60,995 nt of DNA from Oscillospiraceae bacterium. Lineage in GTDB: Bacteria > Bacillota > Clostridia > Oscillospirales > Oscillospiraceae. The DNA is taken from NCBI GenBank assembly GCA_020025305.1, contig JAHHSG010000013.1, forward strand, positions 1 through 60,995, written 5' to 3'. The notes beneath the pieces are model-generated. The model was not told where the DNA came from, made no database searches, and worked only from the letters and a program-made list of their open reading frames with translations. This document shows, piece by piece, positions 34,504 through 43,036 of this stretch (positions within the stretch are counted from its first letter, which is position 1; every line of letters begins with the position of its first letter). A program made the translations under genes and the position numbers.

Positions 34504-34606
34504 GGCTCATATAGCTCCGCAGTAGATGGCGCGGAGGTTTCTACGGAACCGCCACAGGTTTCACTATGAGTGCTTTGCTGCATCAGGCGGCGAAGTGCTC
34601 TTTTTT
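34504..34606 (+). ncRNA. Guanine-type purine riboswitch with terminator, upstream of guaD
   Basis: Three-way junction read directly. P1: CTCATA at 34506-34511 pairs with TATGAG at 34565-34570. P2: TCCGC (34516-34520) with GCGGA (34531-34535). J2/3 is GGTTTCTAC (34536-34544), with the conserved U51-equivalent at 34542. P3: GGAACC (34545-34550) with GGTTTC (34557-34562). J3/1 is ACTAT, with C at 34564 in the position (C74) that pairs with guanine. L2 contains GG (34528-34529) and L3 contains CC (34552-34553), able to make the kissing pairs, but L3 is shorter and L2 longer than consensus. A 12-bp terminator stem, 34568-34579 with 34589-34600, followed by T6, uses the GAG of P1, so ligand-stabilised P1 should block it: an ON switch by geometry (inference). 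Confidence 0.82.
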
Positions 34607-34626
34607 GTTTGGTGAAAGGAGCAGCT

Positions 34627-35889
34627 ATGAAAGAGGCATTGAAGGGGAACATTGTGCACGCACCCACGTTGGGGACGCTGTCGATCGTGGAGCAAGGCTA
34701 TCTTTTGCTGGAAGATGGCGTGATCGTCGGGATCGAGCAGACCTTGCCCCAGGGCTATCAAGGTATGGTACGGGACTATGGGGATTGCTTGATTTTACAG
34801 TCTTTTGCCGATATGCACCTCCATGCACCCCAATATCCCATGTTGGGCATGGGCATGGATCTGCCGTTGATGGAGTGGCTGCAGCGCTATACTTTCCGCA
34901 CGGAGGCTCGCTTTGCAGATCTGGATTACGCCCGGCGGATCTATCATCGTCTGGCCAGTGATCTGATCACCAACGGAACGACTCGTGTCTGTATGTTTTC
35001 CTCTCTCCACACGGAGGCCACATGGATCTTGATGGAGGAGTTGGAGAAGGCCGGTGTTACCGGCTATGTGGGTAAGGTGAATATGGATCGAAACGGTGCG
35101 CCGGGTGTGCTGGAGGAGACAACGGAGGAGTCTGAGCGGGAGACACTGCGCTGGCTGGAGGGCTGCCATTATGCCCATATTCACCCTATCCTCACCCCTC
35201 GTTTTACTCCGTCCTGTTCAGATGAGCTGATGGCGTGGCTGGGCAAGCTGGCAAAAGAACGGGGACTGTATGTTCAGTCCCATCTCTCCGAGAGTCCCGG
35301 AGAGATAGAACTGGTGGCCCAGCTGCACCCGGAGTGTCAGCGGTATTGGGAGACCTACGAGAAGCACGGATTGTGGAAGGACCATACGCTGATGGCGCAC
35401 TGTGTCCACAGTGACGAGGCGGAGCGACAGGCCATCAAGGATCACAATGTGGTGGTGGTTCACTGCGGCGACTCCAATATCAACATTTCCTCCGGCATCT
35501 GTCCGGTGAAGAAGATGCTGCAGGAAGGATTGTGGGTGACCTTAGGCTCTGATATTGCCGGCGGTGCACAGCTGCCCATGTACCGGGTTATTACGACCAC
35601 GATCCGCAGCTCGAAGGTGCGCCAGATCATGGATGATTGGAAGACGGATTTCCTCACAGTAGCGGAAGGGTACTATCTGGGAACCACTTCGGGACATAAG
35701 TATTTCGGCGCCGGGGACGGCTTTGCCGTGGGAGATAAACTCCACGCCGTGGTGGTGGATGACAGTGATTTTGTGGAGGCAACACGTTCTCTGAGCGTAG
35801 CTGAGCGCTTTGAACGCGCCATGTACATGACCCATCGCCATAACATTATCGCTGTTTGGTCAGAGGGGCGCTGTGTGGCAGAGCGGTGA
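34627..35889 (+). CDS. guaD: Guanine deaminase
   Basis: 420-residue zinc amidohydrolase converting guanine to xanthine and ammonia in the cytoplasm. SFADMHLHAPQYPMLGMGMD (residues 58-77) has the HxHAPQY signature that separates guanine deaminases from related enzymes; NGTTRVCMFSSLH, PRFTPSCSDELM, YVQSHLSESPGEI (second metal His) and VTLGSDIAGGAQLPMYRVI follow at normal places. SD AAAGGAG before the ATG; longer reading rejected. Controlled by a guanine riboswitch, which supports the substrate. Provides xanthine to the purine catabolic pathway of this region. Monocistronic by appearance. Confidence 0.95.
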   Translation: MKEALKGNIVHAPTLGTLSIVEQGYLLLEDGVIVGIEQTLPQGYQGMVRDYGDCLILQSFADMHLHAPQYPMLGMGMDLPLMEWLQRYTFRTEARFADLDYARRIYHRLASDLITNGTTRVCMFSSLHTEATWILMEELEKAGVTGYVGKVNMDRNGAPGVLEETTEESERETLRWLEGCHYAHIHPILTPRFTPSCSDELMAWLGKLAKERGLYVQSHLSESPGEIELVAQLHPECQRYWETYEKHGLWKDHTLMAHCVHSDEAERQAIKDHNVVVVHCGDSNINISSGICPVKKMLQEGLWVTLGSDIAGGAQLPMYRVITTTIRSSKVRQIMDDWKTDFLTVAEGYYLGTTSGHKYFGAGDGFAVGDKLHAVVVDDSDFVEATRSLSVAERFERAMYMTHRHNIIAVWSEGRCVAER

Positions 35890-36077
35890 AACATCCTTGC
35901 AAAAGGAGCAGCTGCATGGTAAAATAGCACAAGGAGCGGGGCTATATGGCGGCAGGAACTGTGGACGAACATAAATATCTTTAAGAAATTGACAATTTGT
36001 TCACTTTTTCCGCGGAGCATAGACTATAATAAGACTAGTCACTGCAACACAAATCGAAGAGAACGGAGGCGCATACA

Positions 36078-36290
36078 ATGGATGCAAGAGAAAACGAAGT
36101 CATGACTTTCGATCAAGAGGAGATCAAAACGGGCCTTTGTGCTGTAAAGGATTGGATGTCCAATACCTTATATGACGGTGTGCAGGTGCTGCGCGAACAT
36201 AAAAAGGCTATTTTGACGGTGGCAGCCATTGTGACGGCAGCAGCTGGCATTGCCGGTGGCCTATGGGCGCTTTTGAGGAAAAGAAAGTAA
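36078..36290 (+). CDS. Small single-span membrane protein
   Basis: 70 residues, not recognised. A charged N-terminus (MDARENEVMTFDQEEIKTG), an amphipathic middle, one hydrophobic segment AILTVAAIVTAAAGIAGGLWALL (residues about 44-66) and a basic tail RKRK, giving an N-in or C-in single-span topology. Good SD (GGAGG) and a TATAAT at 36025-36030 upstream support a real gene. Between guaD and htpG, own transcript likely ending at the inverted repeat downstream. Confidence 0.65.
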   Translation: MDARENEVMTFDQEEIKTGLCAVKDWMSNTLYDGVQVLREHKKAILTVAAIVTAAAGIAGGLWALLRKRK

Positions 36291-36316
36291 CCGCGTTCAT
36301 ACGTTTATTTTTGTGG

Positions 36317-36350
36317 CAGGCACAAGGAGAGGAAAGAATCTCCTTGTGTC
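36317..36350 (+). terminator. Inverted repeat between small membrane protein and htpG
   Basis: 10-bp arms CACAAGGAGA/TCTCCTTGTG with an 8-base loop; a T5 run follows only 11 bases later, so it may be a weak terminator or an mRNA structure in the htpG leader. Not a CIRCE element (no TTAGCACTC). Confidence 0.5.
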
Positions 36351-36384
36351 TGTTGTACATTTTTATATGTAGGAGGCAATTACC

Positions 36385-38265
36385 ATGGAAAAGAAAGAGT
36401 TTAAAGCTGAATCAAAGCGTTTGCTGGACTTGATGATCAATTCTATCTACACCCACAAAGAGATCTTCCTGCGGGAGATTATCTCCAACGCATCGGACGC
36501 AATGGATAAGCTGTGCTACCGCTCTTTGACAGATGATCAGGTGGGGATGAAGCGGCAGGATTTTGCCATTACCATCACGACTGATGAGGAAAATCGTACC
36601 TTGACAGTCAGTGACAATGGTATCGGAATGAGCGAGAAAGAATTGGAGGATAATCTGGGTGTGATCGCTTCCAGCGGCACCTTCCAGTTTCGGCAGGAGA
36701 TGGAAGAGAGCGACGATACCGATGTGATCGGTCAGTTCGGCGTGGGCTTCTACTCCGCCTTCATGGTGGCTGACCACATTACTGTAGTGACCCGCCGCTA
36801 CGGAGAGGAGCAGGGTTGGCGCTGGGAGTCCGATGGCGTGGACGGTTACACCATCGAACCGTGTGAAAAGGAGTCTGTTGGTACCGACATCATCATGCAC
36901 ATCAAGCCCGATGGTGAGGAGAACGGCGAGTTTACCCAATATTTGCAGGAGTACACGCTGCGCCGTCTGGTGAAGAAGTACTCCGACTATATCCGCTTCC
37001 CCATTCGTATGCTGGTGACCCATTCCCGCCGCAAGGAGGACTCTCCGGAGGACAAGCCCGAATTTGAGGATGTGCAGGAGATGGAAACCCTCAACAGCAT
37101 GGTGCCGCTGTGGCAGCGTCCTAAGAGTGAGGTGACCAAGGAGGAGTACGACAAGTTCTATCAGGAGCGTTTCGGAGACTTTGCACCTCCGCAGTCTGTC
37201 ATTACCGTGTCCGCTGAGGGTTCTGTGACATACAAGGCATTGTTGTTTATTCCGTCTCAAGCCTCCGGCCTCTACTATACCCAGGACTTTGAGCCCGGTC
37301 TGCAGCTCTACAGTTCCGGCGTGATGATTATGGACAAGTGCGCCGATCTGCTGCCGGAATGCTTCAATTTTGTCCGCGGCGTTGTGGAATCTCCCGACCT
37401 GAGTCTGAATATCTCCCGTGAGCTGCTGCAGCATGACCGTCAGCTGAAGATGATTTCCAACAATCTGGAGAAGAAGATCCGCGGCGAACTGGAGCGGATG
37501 CTGCGGGATGACCGTGAGGGGTATGAGAAATTCTTTAAGAACTTCGGACGCCGCTTAAAAGTATCCGCCATTGACGGTTACAGTGCTAAGAAGGAGCAGC
37601 TGCAGGATCTGCTTTTGTTTTACTCCTCCACGGAGAAGAAGCAGGTGACGTTGAAAGAGTATGTCTCCCGGATGCCGGAGGAGCAGAAGTATATCTACTA
37701 TGCTGCGGGTGCCTCGGTGGAGACGCTGGATCATATGCCCCAGACGGAGCTTTTGAAAGAGCATCATATGGAAATTCTGTACTTCACCGATCAGGCCGAT
37801 GGATTCCTGCCGGATGCGTTCCATTCTTATGCGGACAAACCCTTCCGCAGTGCCATTGACGGCGATCTGGATTTGGAGGACAAGGAAGAGGAGAACGGTG
37901 AGGAGGAGCATCAGGAGTGCTTTGCGTTTATCCGTGAAACCTTAGGGGAGCGGGTGAATCAGGTGAAGGCCTCCAACAAGCTCAAGACGCACCCGGTATG
38001 CATGACCAGCGGCGAAGGACTTACCTTTGAAATGGAGAAATATTTCCATGCTGTGCAGCCGGATATGCCTATGAAAGCCCAGAGAATTTTGGAAATCAAT
38101 GTAAACCATCCTGCGTTTGCAGCACTGGAAAGTGCAAGAATTGTGGATGAGGAGAAGGCGAAAAAGTATGTGGAGATTTTCTATCACCAAGCCCTGCTGA
38201 TTGCGGGTCTGCCTGTGGAAGATCCCACGGCTTATACGGATCTTCTTTGCAGCCTCTGGCAGTAA
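36385..38265 (+). CDS. htpG: Chaperone HtpG (Hsp90)
   Basis: 626 residues, the full three-domain Hsp90: N-terminal GHKL ATPase with IYTHKEIFLREIISNASDAMDKL (residues 16-38), DNGIGMSEKELEDNLGVIASSGT (about 75-98) and IGQFGVGFYSAFMV; middle domain with SRELLQHDR and LYYTQDFEPGLQLYSSGVMIMDKC; C-terminal dimerisation domain ending near LLCSLWQ. ATP-dependent cytoplasmic chaperone. AGGAGG 8 bases before the ATG. No heat-shock operator is visible upstream. Single gene. Confidence 0.97.
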   Translation: MEKKEFKAESKRLLDLMINSIYTHKEIFLREIISNASDAMDKLCYRSLTDDQVGMKRQDFAITITTDEENRTLTVSDNGIGMSEKELEDNLGVIASSGTFQFRQEMEESDDTDVIGQFGVGFYSAFMVADHITVVTRRYGEEQGWRWESDGVDGYTIEPCEKESVGTDIIMHIKPDGEENGEFTQYLQEYTLRRLVKKYSDYIRFPIRMLVTHSRRKEDSPEDKPEFEDVQEMETLNSMVPLWQRPKSEVTKEEYDKFYQERFGDFAPPQSVITVSAEGSVTYKALLFIPSQASGLYYTQDFEPGLQLYSSGVMIMDKCADLLPECFNFVRGVVESPDLSLNISRELLQHDRQLKMISNNLEKKIRGELERMLRDDREGYEKFFKNFGRRLKVSAIDGYSAKKEQLQDLLLFYSSTEKKQVTLKEYVSRMPEEQKYIYYAAGASVETLDHMPQTELLKEHHMEILYFTDQADGFLPDAFHSYADKPFRSAIDGDLDLEDKEEENGEEEHQECFAFIRETLGERVNQVKASNKLKTHPVCMTSGEGLTFEMEKYFHAVQPDMPMKAQRILEINVNHPAFAALESARIVDEEKAKKYVEIFYHQALLIAGLPVEDPTAYTDLLCSLWQ

Positions 38266-38384
38266 AACATGTAGTAAAATGTAAAAATATGCAATGAATT
38301 GTAACCGGACTGTTGTTGCTGTGTGATGTATCTTCACCAAATGGAAGCTATAATGGAGAAGAAAAATCACAAAGGAGAAAGCAA

Positions 38385-39833
38385 ATGAAAAAACGGTGGT
38401 TGGTTGCAGGAAGTGCTGTTGTAGCGGTCTTTGTAGTGCTTGTGGCGGCAGTGAGTCTGGTACAGGGATATTTTATTCTGGCACCCGGCGTGCACTTGCG
38501 GCTCAATGGTGAAAAAAAGCAGGAAATTGCAGCCTATAGTGGTTACAACGATCCCGGTGCCACAGCGCAACAGGGAAAAAATACACTGAACGTCAATATT
38601 ACAACGGAGGGTACTGTGAACGACAAGGTGCCCGGCAGCTACACCATCACTTATCATATGACCTATGAAGGCAAGGAGTATACGGCGGAGCGGCAGGTGC
38701 TGGTGGTCGATCAAGAGAGGCCGGAGCTGCAGCTTGCCGGAGATACCTCCATAACTGCTTCCAAGCGCGAGCTATACAAAGAGCCTGGCTTTACCGCCTA
38801 TGACCGCTGTGACGGTGATCTGACAGCCTCGGTAGAGGTGTCGGAGGCGTTGGAGGAGGATGTGCTCACGCTGACCTATAGGGTGAAAGATCGGGCGGGA
38901 AACACAGCCGAGCTGCAGCGTACTGTCACAATTAAGGATGTAGTGGCACCGGAACTCCTGCTCAACGGCGGCACGGTGTACATGCCCGTGGACAGTGCCT
39001 ATGAGGAACAGGGCTACAGCGCTGTGGATGACGCAGACGGTGATTTGACAGAGGCTGTGGAGTGCAGCGGCAGCATAGATACCCACAAGGCGGGGACATA
39101 TACCCTCTGCTACACGGTGAAGGATCAGTCCGGCAACACCGCGGCGGCGGAGCGGCAGGTGCAGGTTTTTGATGGGAAAAGTGGAATAGGCAATCCTAAA
39201 AACCGAATCTACCTTACTTTTGATGATGGCCCCAGTGACGATGTGACCGTACGCATTCTCAATACGCTGGCTGCCAATCATGTGAAGGCCACCTTTTTTA
39301 TTTTGAACTACGAGGAAAGCAAGCGGCCCATTCTTCAGCGTATGATTGATGAGGGACACGCCATCGGGATTCACGGTTATTCCCACGACTATGCCACCAT
39401 ATATGCCAATGATGAGGCGTTCATGAGCAATGTTTACGACTTGCAAAAACGGCTTATTGACGATTTTGGGTATCGTTCCGATATTGTTCGCTTTCCCGGC
39501 GGCAGCTCTAATACAGTGAGCATGCAATATAATAAAGGAATCATGACGCGCTTGGCACGGCGCTTGGAGGCGGAGGGCTTTGCTTATTTCGACTGGAATA
39601 TTTCCAGCGAGGACGCAGCAGGCAACAATGTGCCCAGCAGTGAGATCTACGCAAATGTGACAGAGGGGCTGAGTCAGGATGGGTACAATGTGGTACTGAT
39701 GCATGATACCAGTGCTAAGTCTACCACTGCCGATGCGCTGCAGGCTATTATTGACTATGGTAGGAATCATGACTACAGTTTTTGGCCGATTACGTCTACA
39801 ATGCCCGCCATACATCACCGCATTGCCAATTAA
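38385..39833 (+). CDS. Membrane-anchored polysaccharide deacetylase with Ig-like repeats
   Basis: 482 residues. N-terminal signal-anchor (residues 5-30), then about three bacterial Ig-like DUF5011 repeats of roughly 80 residues (GYNDPGATAQQG..., GFTAYDRCDGDLTASVEV..., GYSAVDDADGDLTEAVEC...), each with the xDxxDGDLT signature, then a NodB-type deacetylase domain: TFDDGPSDD (near residue 283, metal/catalytic Asp), HGYSHDYATI (HxxxH metal site), RFPGGSSNT and LMHDT. It probably deacetylates cell-wall glycan (peptidoglycan GlcNAc/MurNAc) or other surface polysaccharide from the outside. SD AAAGGAG before the ATG. Monocistronic. Confidence 0.92.
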   Translation: MKKRWLVAGSAVVAVFVVLVAAVSLVQGYFILAPGVHLRLNGEKKQEIAAYSGYNDPGATAQQGKNTLNVNITTEGTVNDKVPGSYTITYHMTYEGKEYTAERQVLVVDQERPELQLAGDTSITASKRELYKEPGFTAYDRCDGDLTASVEVSEALEEDVLTLTYRVKDRAGNTAELQRTVTIKDVVAPELLLNGGTVYMPVDSAYEEQGYSAVDDADGDLTEAVECSGSIDTHKAGTYTLCYTVKDQSGNTAAAERQVQVFDGKSGIGNPKNRIYLTFDDGPSDDVTVRILNTLAANHVKATFFILNYEESKRPILQRMIDEGHAIGIHGYSHDYATIYANDEAFMSNVYDLQKRLIDDFGYRSDIVRFPGGSSNTVSMQYNKGIMTRLARRLEAEGFAYFDWNISSEDAAGNNVPSSEIYANVTEGLSQDGYNVVLMHDTSAKSTTADALQAIIDYGRNHDYSFWPITSTMPAIHHRIAN

Positions 39834-39856
39834 GAAGTCATAGCAAGGAAGAGAAG

Positions 39857-39890
39857 GAGAACTTTGCTTACTGCGAAGCTCTCCTTTTTC
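39857..39890 (+). terminator. Terminator after polysaccharide deacetylase
   Basis: Imperfect 12-bp stem GGAGAACTTTGC/GCGAAGCTCTCC (one mismatch, one wobble), then TTTTTC. Confidence 0.75.
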
Positions 39891-39937
39891 TTCCGCTGTG
39901 GTGCCCTTGAAAAAATAATATTATTTGAAAAAAACTG

Positions 39938-39965
39938 TTGACAAATCTCGCCAAATGCGTATAAT
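39938..39965 (+). promoter_or_regulatory. Promoter of tRNA-Gln
   Basis: TTGACA, 16-base spacer, TATAAT, 27 bases before the tRNA: close to consensus as expected for stable RNA. Confidence 0.85.
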
Positions 39966-39992
39966 AAGATTTGTTCGGCAGATGAAGAACAC

Positions 39993-40066
39993 AGCGGGAT
40001 TGTGTAAAGGTAGCACAGCGGACTCTGACTCCGTATGTGAGGGTTCGAATCCTTCTCCCGCTGCCA
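39993..40066 (+). tRNA. tRNA-Gln, anticodon CUG
   Basis: 74 bases with encoded CCA. Acceptor arms AGCGGGA (39993-39999) and TCCCGCT (40056-40062) pair perfectly, followed by G and CCA. Anticodon stem CGGA/TCCG encloses the 7-base loop CTCTGAC with anticodon CTG (reads CAG). T-loop TTCGAAT is in place. Single tRNA with its own promoter and terminator. Confidence 0.95.
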
Positions 40067-40069
40067 AGA

Positions 40070-40100
40070 AAAACCTCGTAACTTCGGTTACGAGGTTTTG
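40070..40100 (+). terminator. Terminator of tRNA-Gln
   Basis: 13-bp perfect stem AAAACCTCGTAAC/GTTACGAGGTTTT closed by a TTCG tetraloop, immediately after the CCA end. Confidence 0.92.
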
Positions 40101-40214
40101 TTGTATGTAGAAAACCACTCGCTGGGCGAGGGGTTCCAAAGAAGCTTCTGGCGATAATATACGAGAAGTACCCGGAATTGCGGTACAAGCAGCGGGATCG
40201 GGAATTTTGATGCC

Positions 40215-40418
40215 GGGGTTACTAGGTGGACACGTTAGGCAAATATGCAAAGAAGATAGAGAAATACATCTGTCATCAGCTGGACGAAGATAAAGCAGGA
40301 GAGCAGCTGACAATGGGAAATTTCTAAGCCCGTTCACGGGCAGCAAGTAACAATCTTTCACAGCTGGCAGAGCGTATTTGCGCTGCATGACGAGCTTGTA
40401 ACAAAGGGTTTTACCCGT
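40215..40418 (+). pseudogene. Degenerate coding remnant (unknown, possibly mobile-element derived)
   Basis: One frame reads GKYAKKIEKYICHQLDEDKA and then GEQLTMGNF before a stop; after it, in a shifted frame, SWQSVFALHDELVTKGFT is seen. The composition looks like decayed coding sequence of a small accessory protein, not like an intergenic spacer, and it follows a tRNA gene, a common integration place. No family can be named. Around it, about 540 bases up to the next promoter hold no intact gene. Confidence 0.3.
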
Positions 40419-40423
40419 CTATG

Positions 40424-40449
40424 CCCCCCGGCTATGCCGGGGGTTATTT
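40424..40449 (+). terminator. GC-rich terminator-like hairpin
   Basis: CCCCCGGC/GCCGGGGG with a short TAT loop followed by TTATTTATT. Probably ended transcription of the decayed gene just upstream. Confidence 0.6.
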
Positions 40450-40642
40450 ATTCGTGTCAGATTGTCAAATACATCAGAGGAGTAAATGGCAGCGGGGCAG
40501 AGCAAATCCGCTGTCCGGACTAGGAGGACTTGTAAGATTTAACTCTTAAAAATCTGCCGTTGATACCGGCCAGCGGCTGACTGTTTGGGACGTCAGGACG
40601 ATTCCGTCACTGGACGGGGACGACAGACACTGGCTCTTCCGG

Positions 40643-40671
40643 TTGTTTTTTCGAAACAAAAAAGCTATAAT
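40643..40671 (+). promoter_or_regulatory. Promoter of the ribulokinase-type gene
   Basis: TTGTTT, 17-base spacer, TATAAT. The spacer contains the perfect 8-bp palindrome TTTCGAAA (central CG as in many LacI operators), embedded in TTTTTCGAAACAAA. Confidence 0.68.
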
Positions 40672-40721
40672 CGTGAAGAAAAGCACTGGGGCACGGTCCC
40701 GGAGACAATGAGGAGGAGAAC

Positions 40722-42386
40722 ATGGGAAAATATGTGATTGGCATCGACTTTGGTAGTCTCTCAGCCCGGGCGGTCCTGGTGGAGACACAGACCGGTGTCC
40801 TGCTGGCACAGCAGACAGAGGCCTACCCCCATGCGGTGATGGACCGGTACCTGCCCTGCGGGAAGCCGCTGGGAGAGAACTGGGCCCTGCAGCATCCGGC
40901 TGATTATCTCCATGCGCTGCATACGGTGGTGCCGGGGGTGGTGGACAGTTCCGGTGTGGACGCCGGAGACATTGTGGGTGTCGCCCTGGACTTCACCTCC
41001 TGTACCATCCTGCCGGTGGATGCCGGCGGCGTGCCACTCTGCTTTGACAGGAAATGGGAGGAAGAACCCCACGCCTATGTGAAAATGTGGAAACACCATG
41101 CTGCCCAAACCCAGGCAGACCGGATCACGGCGCTGGCCCGGGACCGGGGAGAGCCGTTTCTGGCACGTGTCGGCGGAAAGATCTCCAGTGAGAGCTTTCT
41201 GCCCAAGGTGCTGCAGATTCTGGAAGAGGCGCCGGGCGTCTATGAGGCCACTGCTTCATTTCTGGAAGCGGCTGACTTTGTCACGGCACAACTGATCGGC
41301 GGTCAGGTTGTCCGGAGCAGCTGCTGTGCCGGCTATAAAAATATGTGGACACCGGAGAGCGGCTATCCCAGCCGCGAATTCTTGGCGGCTCTGGATCCCC
41401 GGCTGACCGGACTTTATACGGAAAAAGTGACAGGCCCTGTCTGCAGACCGGGGACACCGGCGGGTTGGCTGAGTGAAGAGGCGGCGGTCTGGTCCCATCT
41501 GCAGCCGGGCACCGCTGTCGCTGTGGCTGCCATCGATGCTCATGTGTCTGCCCCGGCGGTGGGAATCAGCGGCCCGGGTCAACTGCTGATGATCATGGGT
41601 ACCTCGGGGTGTGACATCATCTGCGATGAAGAGGAGCACGTGGTGCAGGGAATCTGCGGCGTGGTGAAGGATGGAGTCCTGCCGGGATATTACGGCTACG
41701 AGGCGGGGCAGGCCTGTCTTGGGGACCACTTCGACTGGTTCGCCAGGAACTGCGTTCCTGCTTCCTATCAGCAGCAGGCGCAGGAGCGTGGGCTGCCGGT
41801 GCAGGCCATCCTTACTGAAAAAGCCGGACGCCTGCAGCCGGGTGAGAGCGGTCTGTTGGCTCTGGACTGGTGGAATGGCAATCGCAGTGTCCTCGACAAT
41901 GGGAACCTAACGGGACTTATTCTGGGCATGGGCCTTACGACCCGCCCTGAGGAGTTGTACCGGGCTCTGATTGAGGCGACAGCTTTTGGAAAGCGGATGA
42001 TTCTTGAAAACTATGAGCGCGGCGGTGTTGCCGTCCGTGAGGTATACGCTTGCGGCGGAATCTGCCGGAAAAATCCCATGCTGATGCAGATCTTTGCTGA
42101 TGTGCTGAACCGTGAGATCCATGTAGCCGGCGTGGAGCAGGCTGGAGCGCTGGGGGCGGCCATGTATGCTGCCTGTGCCGCCGGACGGGCACAGGGCGGC
42201 TGGGATACGATAGCGGAGGCGGTTCGGGCCATGGCACCGGCGTGCGAGGTGACCTACCGGCCGGTGGAGGAGCATGCGGCGGTCTATGACGGACTTTACA
42301 GAGAATTCTGCATACTGCACGACTATTTTGGACGCGGTGGAAATCCGGTGATGCAGCATCTGCGGGCACAGAAAAAGCACCCCTGA
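40722..42386 (+). CDS. araB: Ribulokinase-type FGGY carbohydrate kinase
   Basis: 554 residues, the size of AraB. Both FGGY halves are intact: IGIDFGSLSARAVLVE (residues 5-20), AVAAIDAHVSAPAVG and MGTSGCDIICDEE (near 290), ALDWWNGNRSVLDNGNLTG (near 384) and YACGGICRKNPMLMQIFADVLNREI (near 440). ALDWWNGNRS is characteristic of ribulokinases, which phosphorylate ribulose or ribitol-type substrates with ATP. No araA or araD accompanies it; the neighbours are glycerophosphodiester transport genes and araM, so a related polyol may be the real substrate. GGAGGAG before the ATG. Convergent with a small membrane protein gene. Confidence 0.85.
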   Translation: MGKYVIGIDFGSLSARAVLVETQTGVLLAQQTEAYPHAVMDRYLPCGKPLGENWALQHPADYLHALHTVVPGVVDSSGVDAGDIVGVALDFTSCTILPVDAGGVPLCFDRKWEEEPHAYVKMWKHHAAQTQADRITALARDRGEPFLARVGGKISSESFLPKVLQILEEAPGVYEATASFLEAADFVTAQLIGGQVVRSSCCAGYKNMWTPESGYPSREFLAALDPRLTGLYTEKVTGPVCRPGTPAGWLSEEAAVWSHLQPGTAVAVAAIDAHVSAPAVGISGPGQLLMIMGTSGCDIICDEEEHVVQGICGVVKDGVLPGYYGYEAGQACLGDHFDWFARNCVPASYQQQAQERGLPVQAILTEKAGRLQPGESGLLALDWWNGNRSVLDNGNLTGLILGMGLTTRPEELYRALIEATAFGKRMILENYERGGVAVREVYACGGICRKNPMLMQIFADVLNREIHVAGVEQAGALGAAMYAACAAGRAQGGWDTIAEAVRAMAPACEVTYRPVEEHAAVYDGLYREFCILHDYFGRGGNPVMQHLRAQKKHP

Positions 42387-42419
42387 ACCCGGAAAGGGGC
42401 AGAGGTGCCTTGCAGCGAA

Positions 42420-42935
42420 TCATTTTTCGCGGTGGACTACGACGGGCGCGAACCGCTCCAGGCCGTCGACCAGTTCCGCTTTGGGCTCGAAGATCAGGCG
42501 GCACAGACGGCCGTCCTGCCGGAAGAGGACGAACCAGCGCTGGTCGGAATGGTCCGAAGAGACCGCATTGTAGGTGGTCTGGATGCCGGGATTTTCAAAC
42601 TCCTGCCGGAAGGACGGGTGAACCGGTGCCATGAACTGAATGGCGGAGGCGCGGAAGGAGAGCATCTCCTGCCGCTTATGCCGGCCCACGATCATGGCAA
42701 TGTCCAGCTCGCCGTTGGTCAGGCTGTATTCAAATTCCAGCTGCAGACGCCGCAGCAGCCACCGGGCGGCGAAAAAACCTACGATCAGCCCCAGTGGAAC
42801 GGCCAGAAGAGGCATCGGGGAAAAGCACAGGGGCACGATCAGCAGGACCAGAGCCAATAGTACCAGAACCTGCAGGAGACAGGTGGCAGCCGTGGGCTTG
42901 CGGCGGACGAGCTGCTCGACGAAAATATCTTGCAT
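42420..42935 (-). CDS. Hypothetical membrane protein (DUF6106-like)
   Basis: 171 residues. Two close hydrophobic segments near residues 20-58 (LLQVLVLLALVLLIVPLCF; LLAVPLGLIVGFFAARWLL) and a cytoplasmic-type domain LEFEYSLTNGELDIAMIVGRHKRQEMLSF that resembles bacterial PH-like membrane domains. I recall this pattern as a small clostridial family of unknown function; the name is tentative. GAGGG lies about 10 bases before the ATG. Divergent from the first LacI gene and convergent with araB. Confidence 0.65.
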   Translation of the reverse strand: MQDIFVEQLVRRKPTAATCLLQVLVLLALVLLIVPLCFSPMPLLAVPLGLIVGFFAARWLLRRLQLEFEYSLTNGELDIAMIVGRHKRQEMLSFRASAIQFMAPVHPSFRQEFENPGIQTTYNAVSSDHSDQRWFVLFRQDGRLCRLIFEPKAELVDGLERFAPVVVHREK

Positions 42936-43036
42936 TCTAACAATCCCTCAATTCATTACAAATGTTCAAGCGTTTTTAACTATAACACACGAAATTGCAA
43001 ATAGCAAAAGATTTTTGGCAAGGAGAAGTATCGAAG

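Noticed and set aside
36291..36384. CIRCE heat-shock operator before htpG
   Set aside because: The inverted repeat present does not contain the TTAGCACTC/GAGTGCTAA arms.
40722..42386. Complete arabinose operon based on araB and araM
   Set aside because: No araA, araD or arabinosidase; the transporter and GDPD fit glycerophosphodiesters better.
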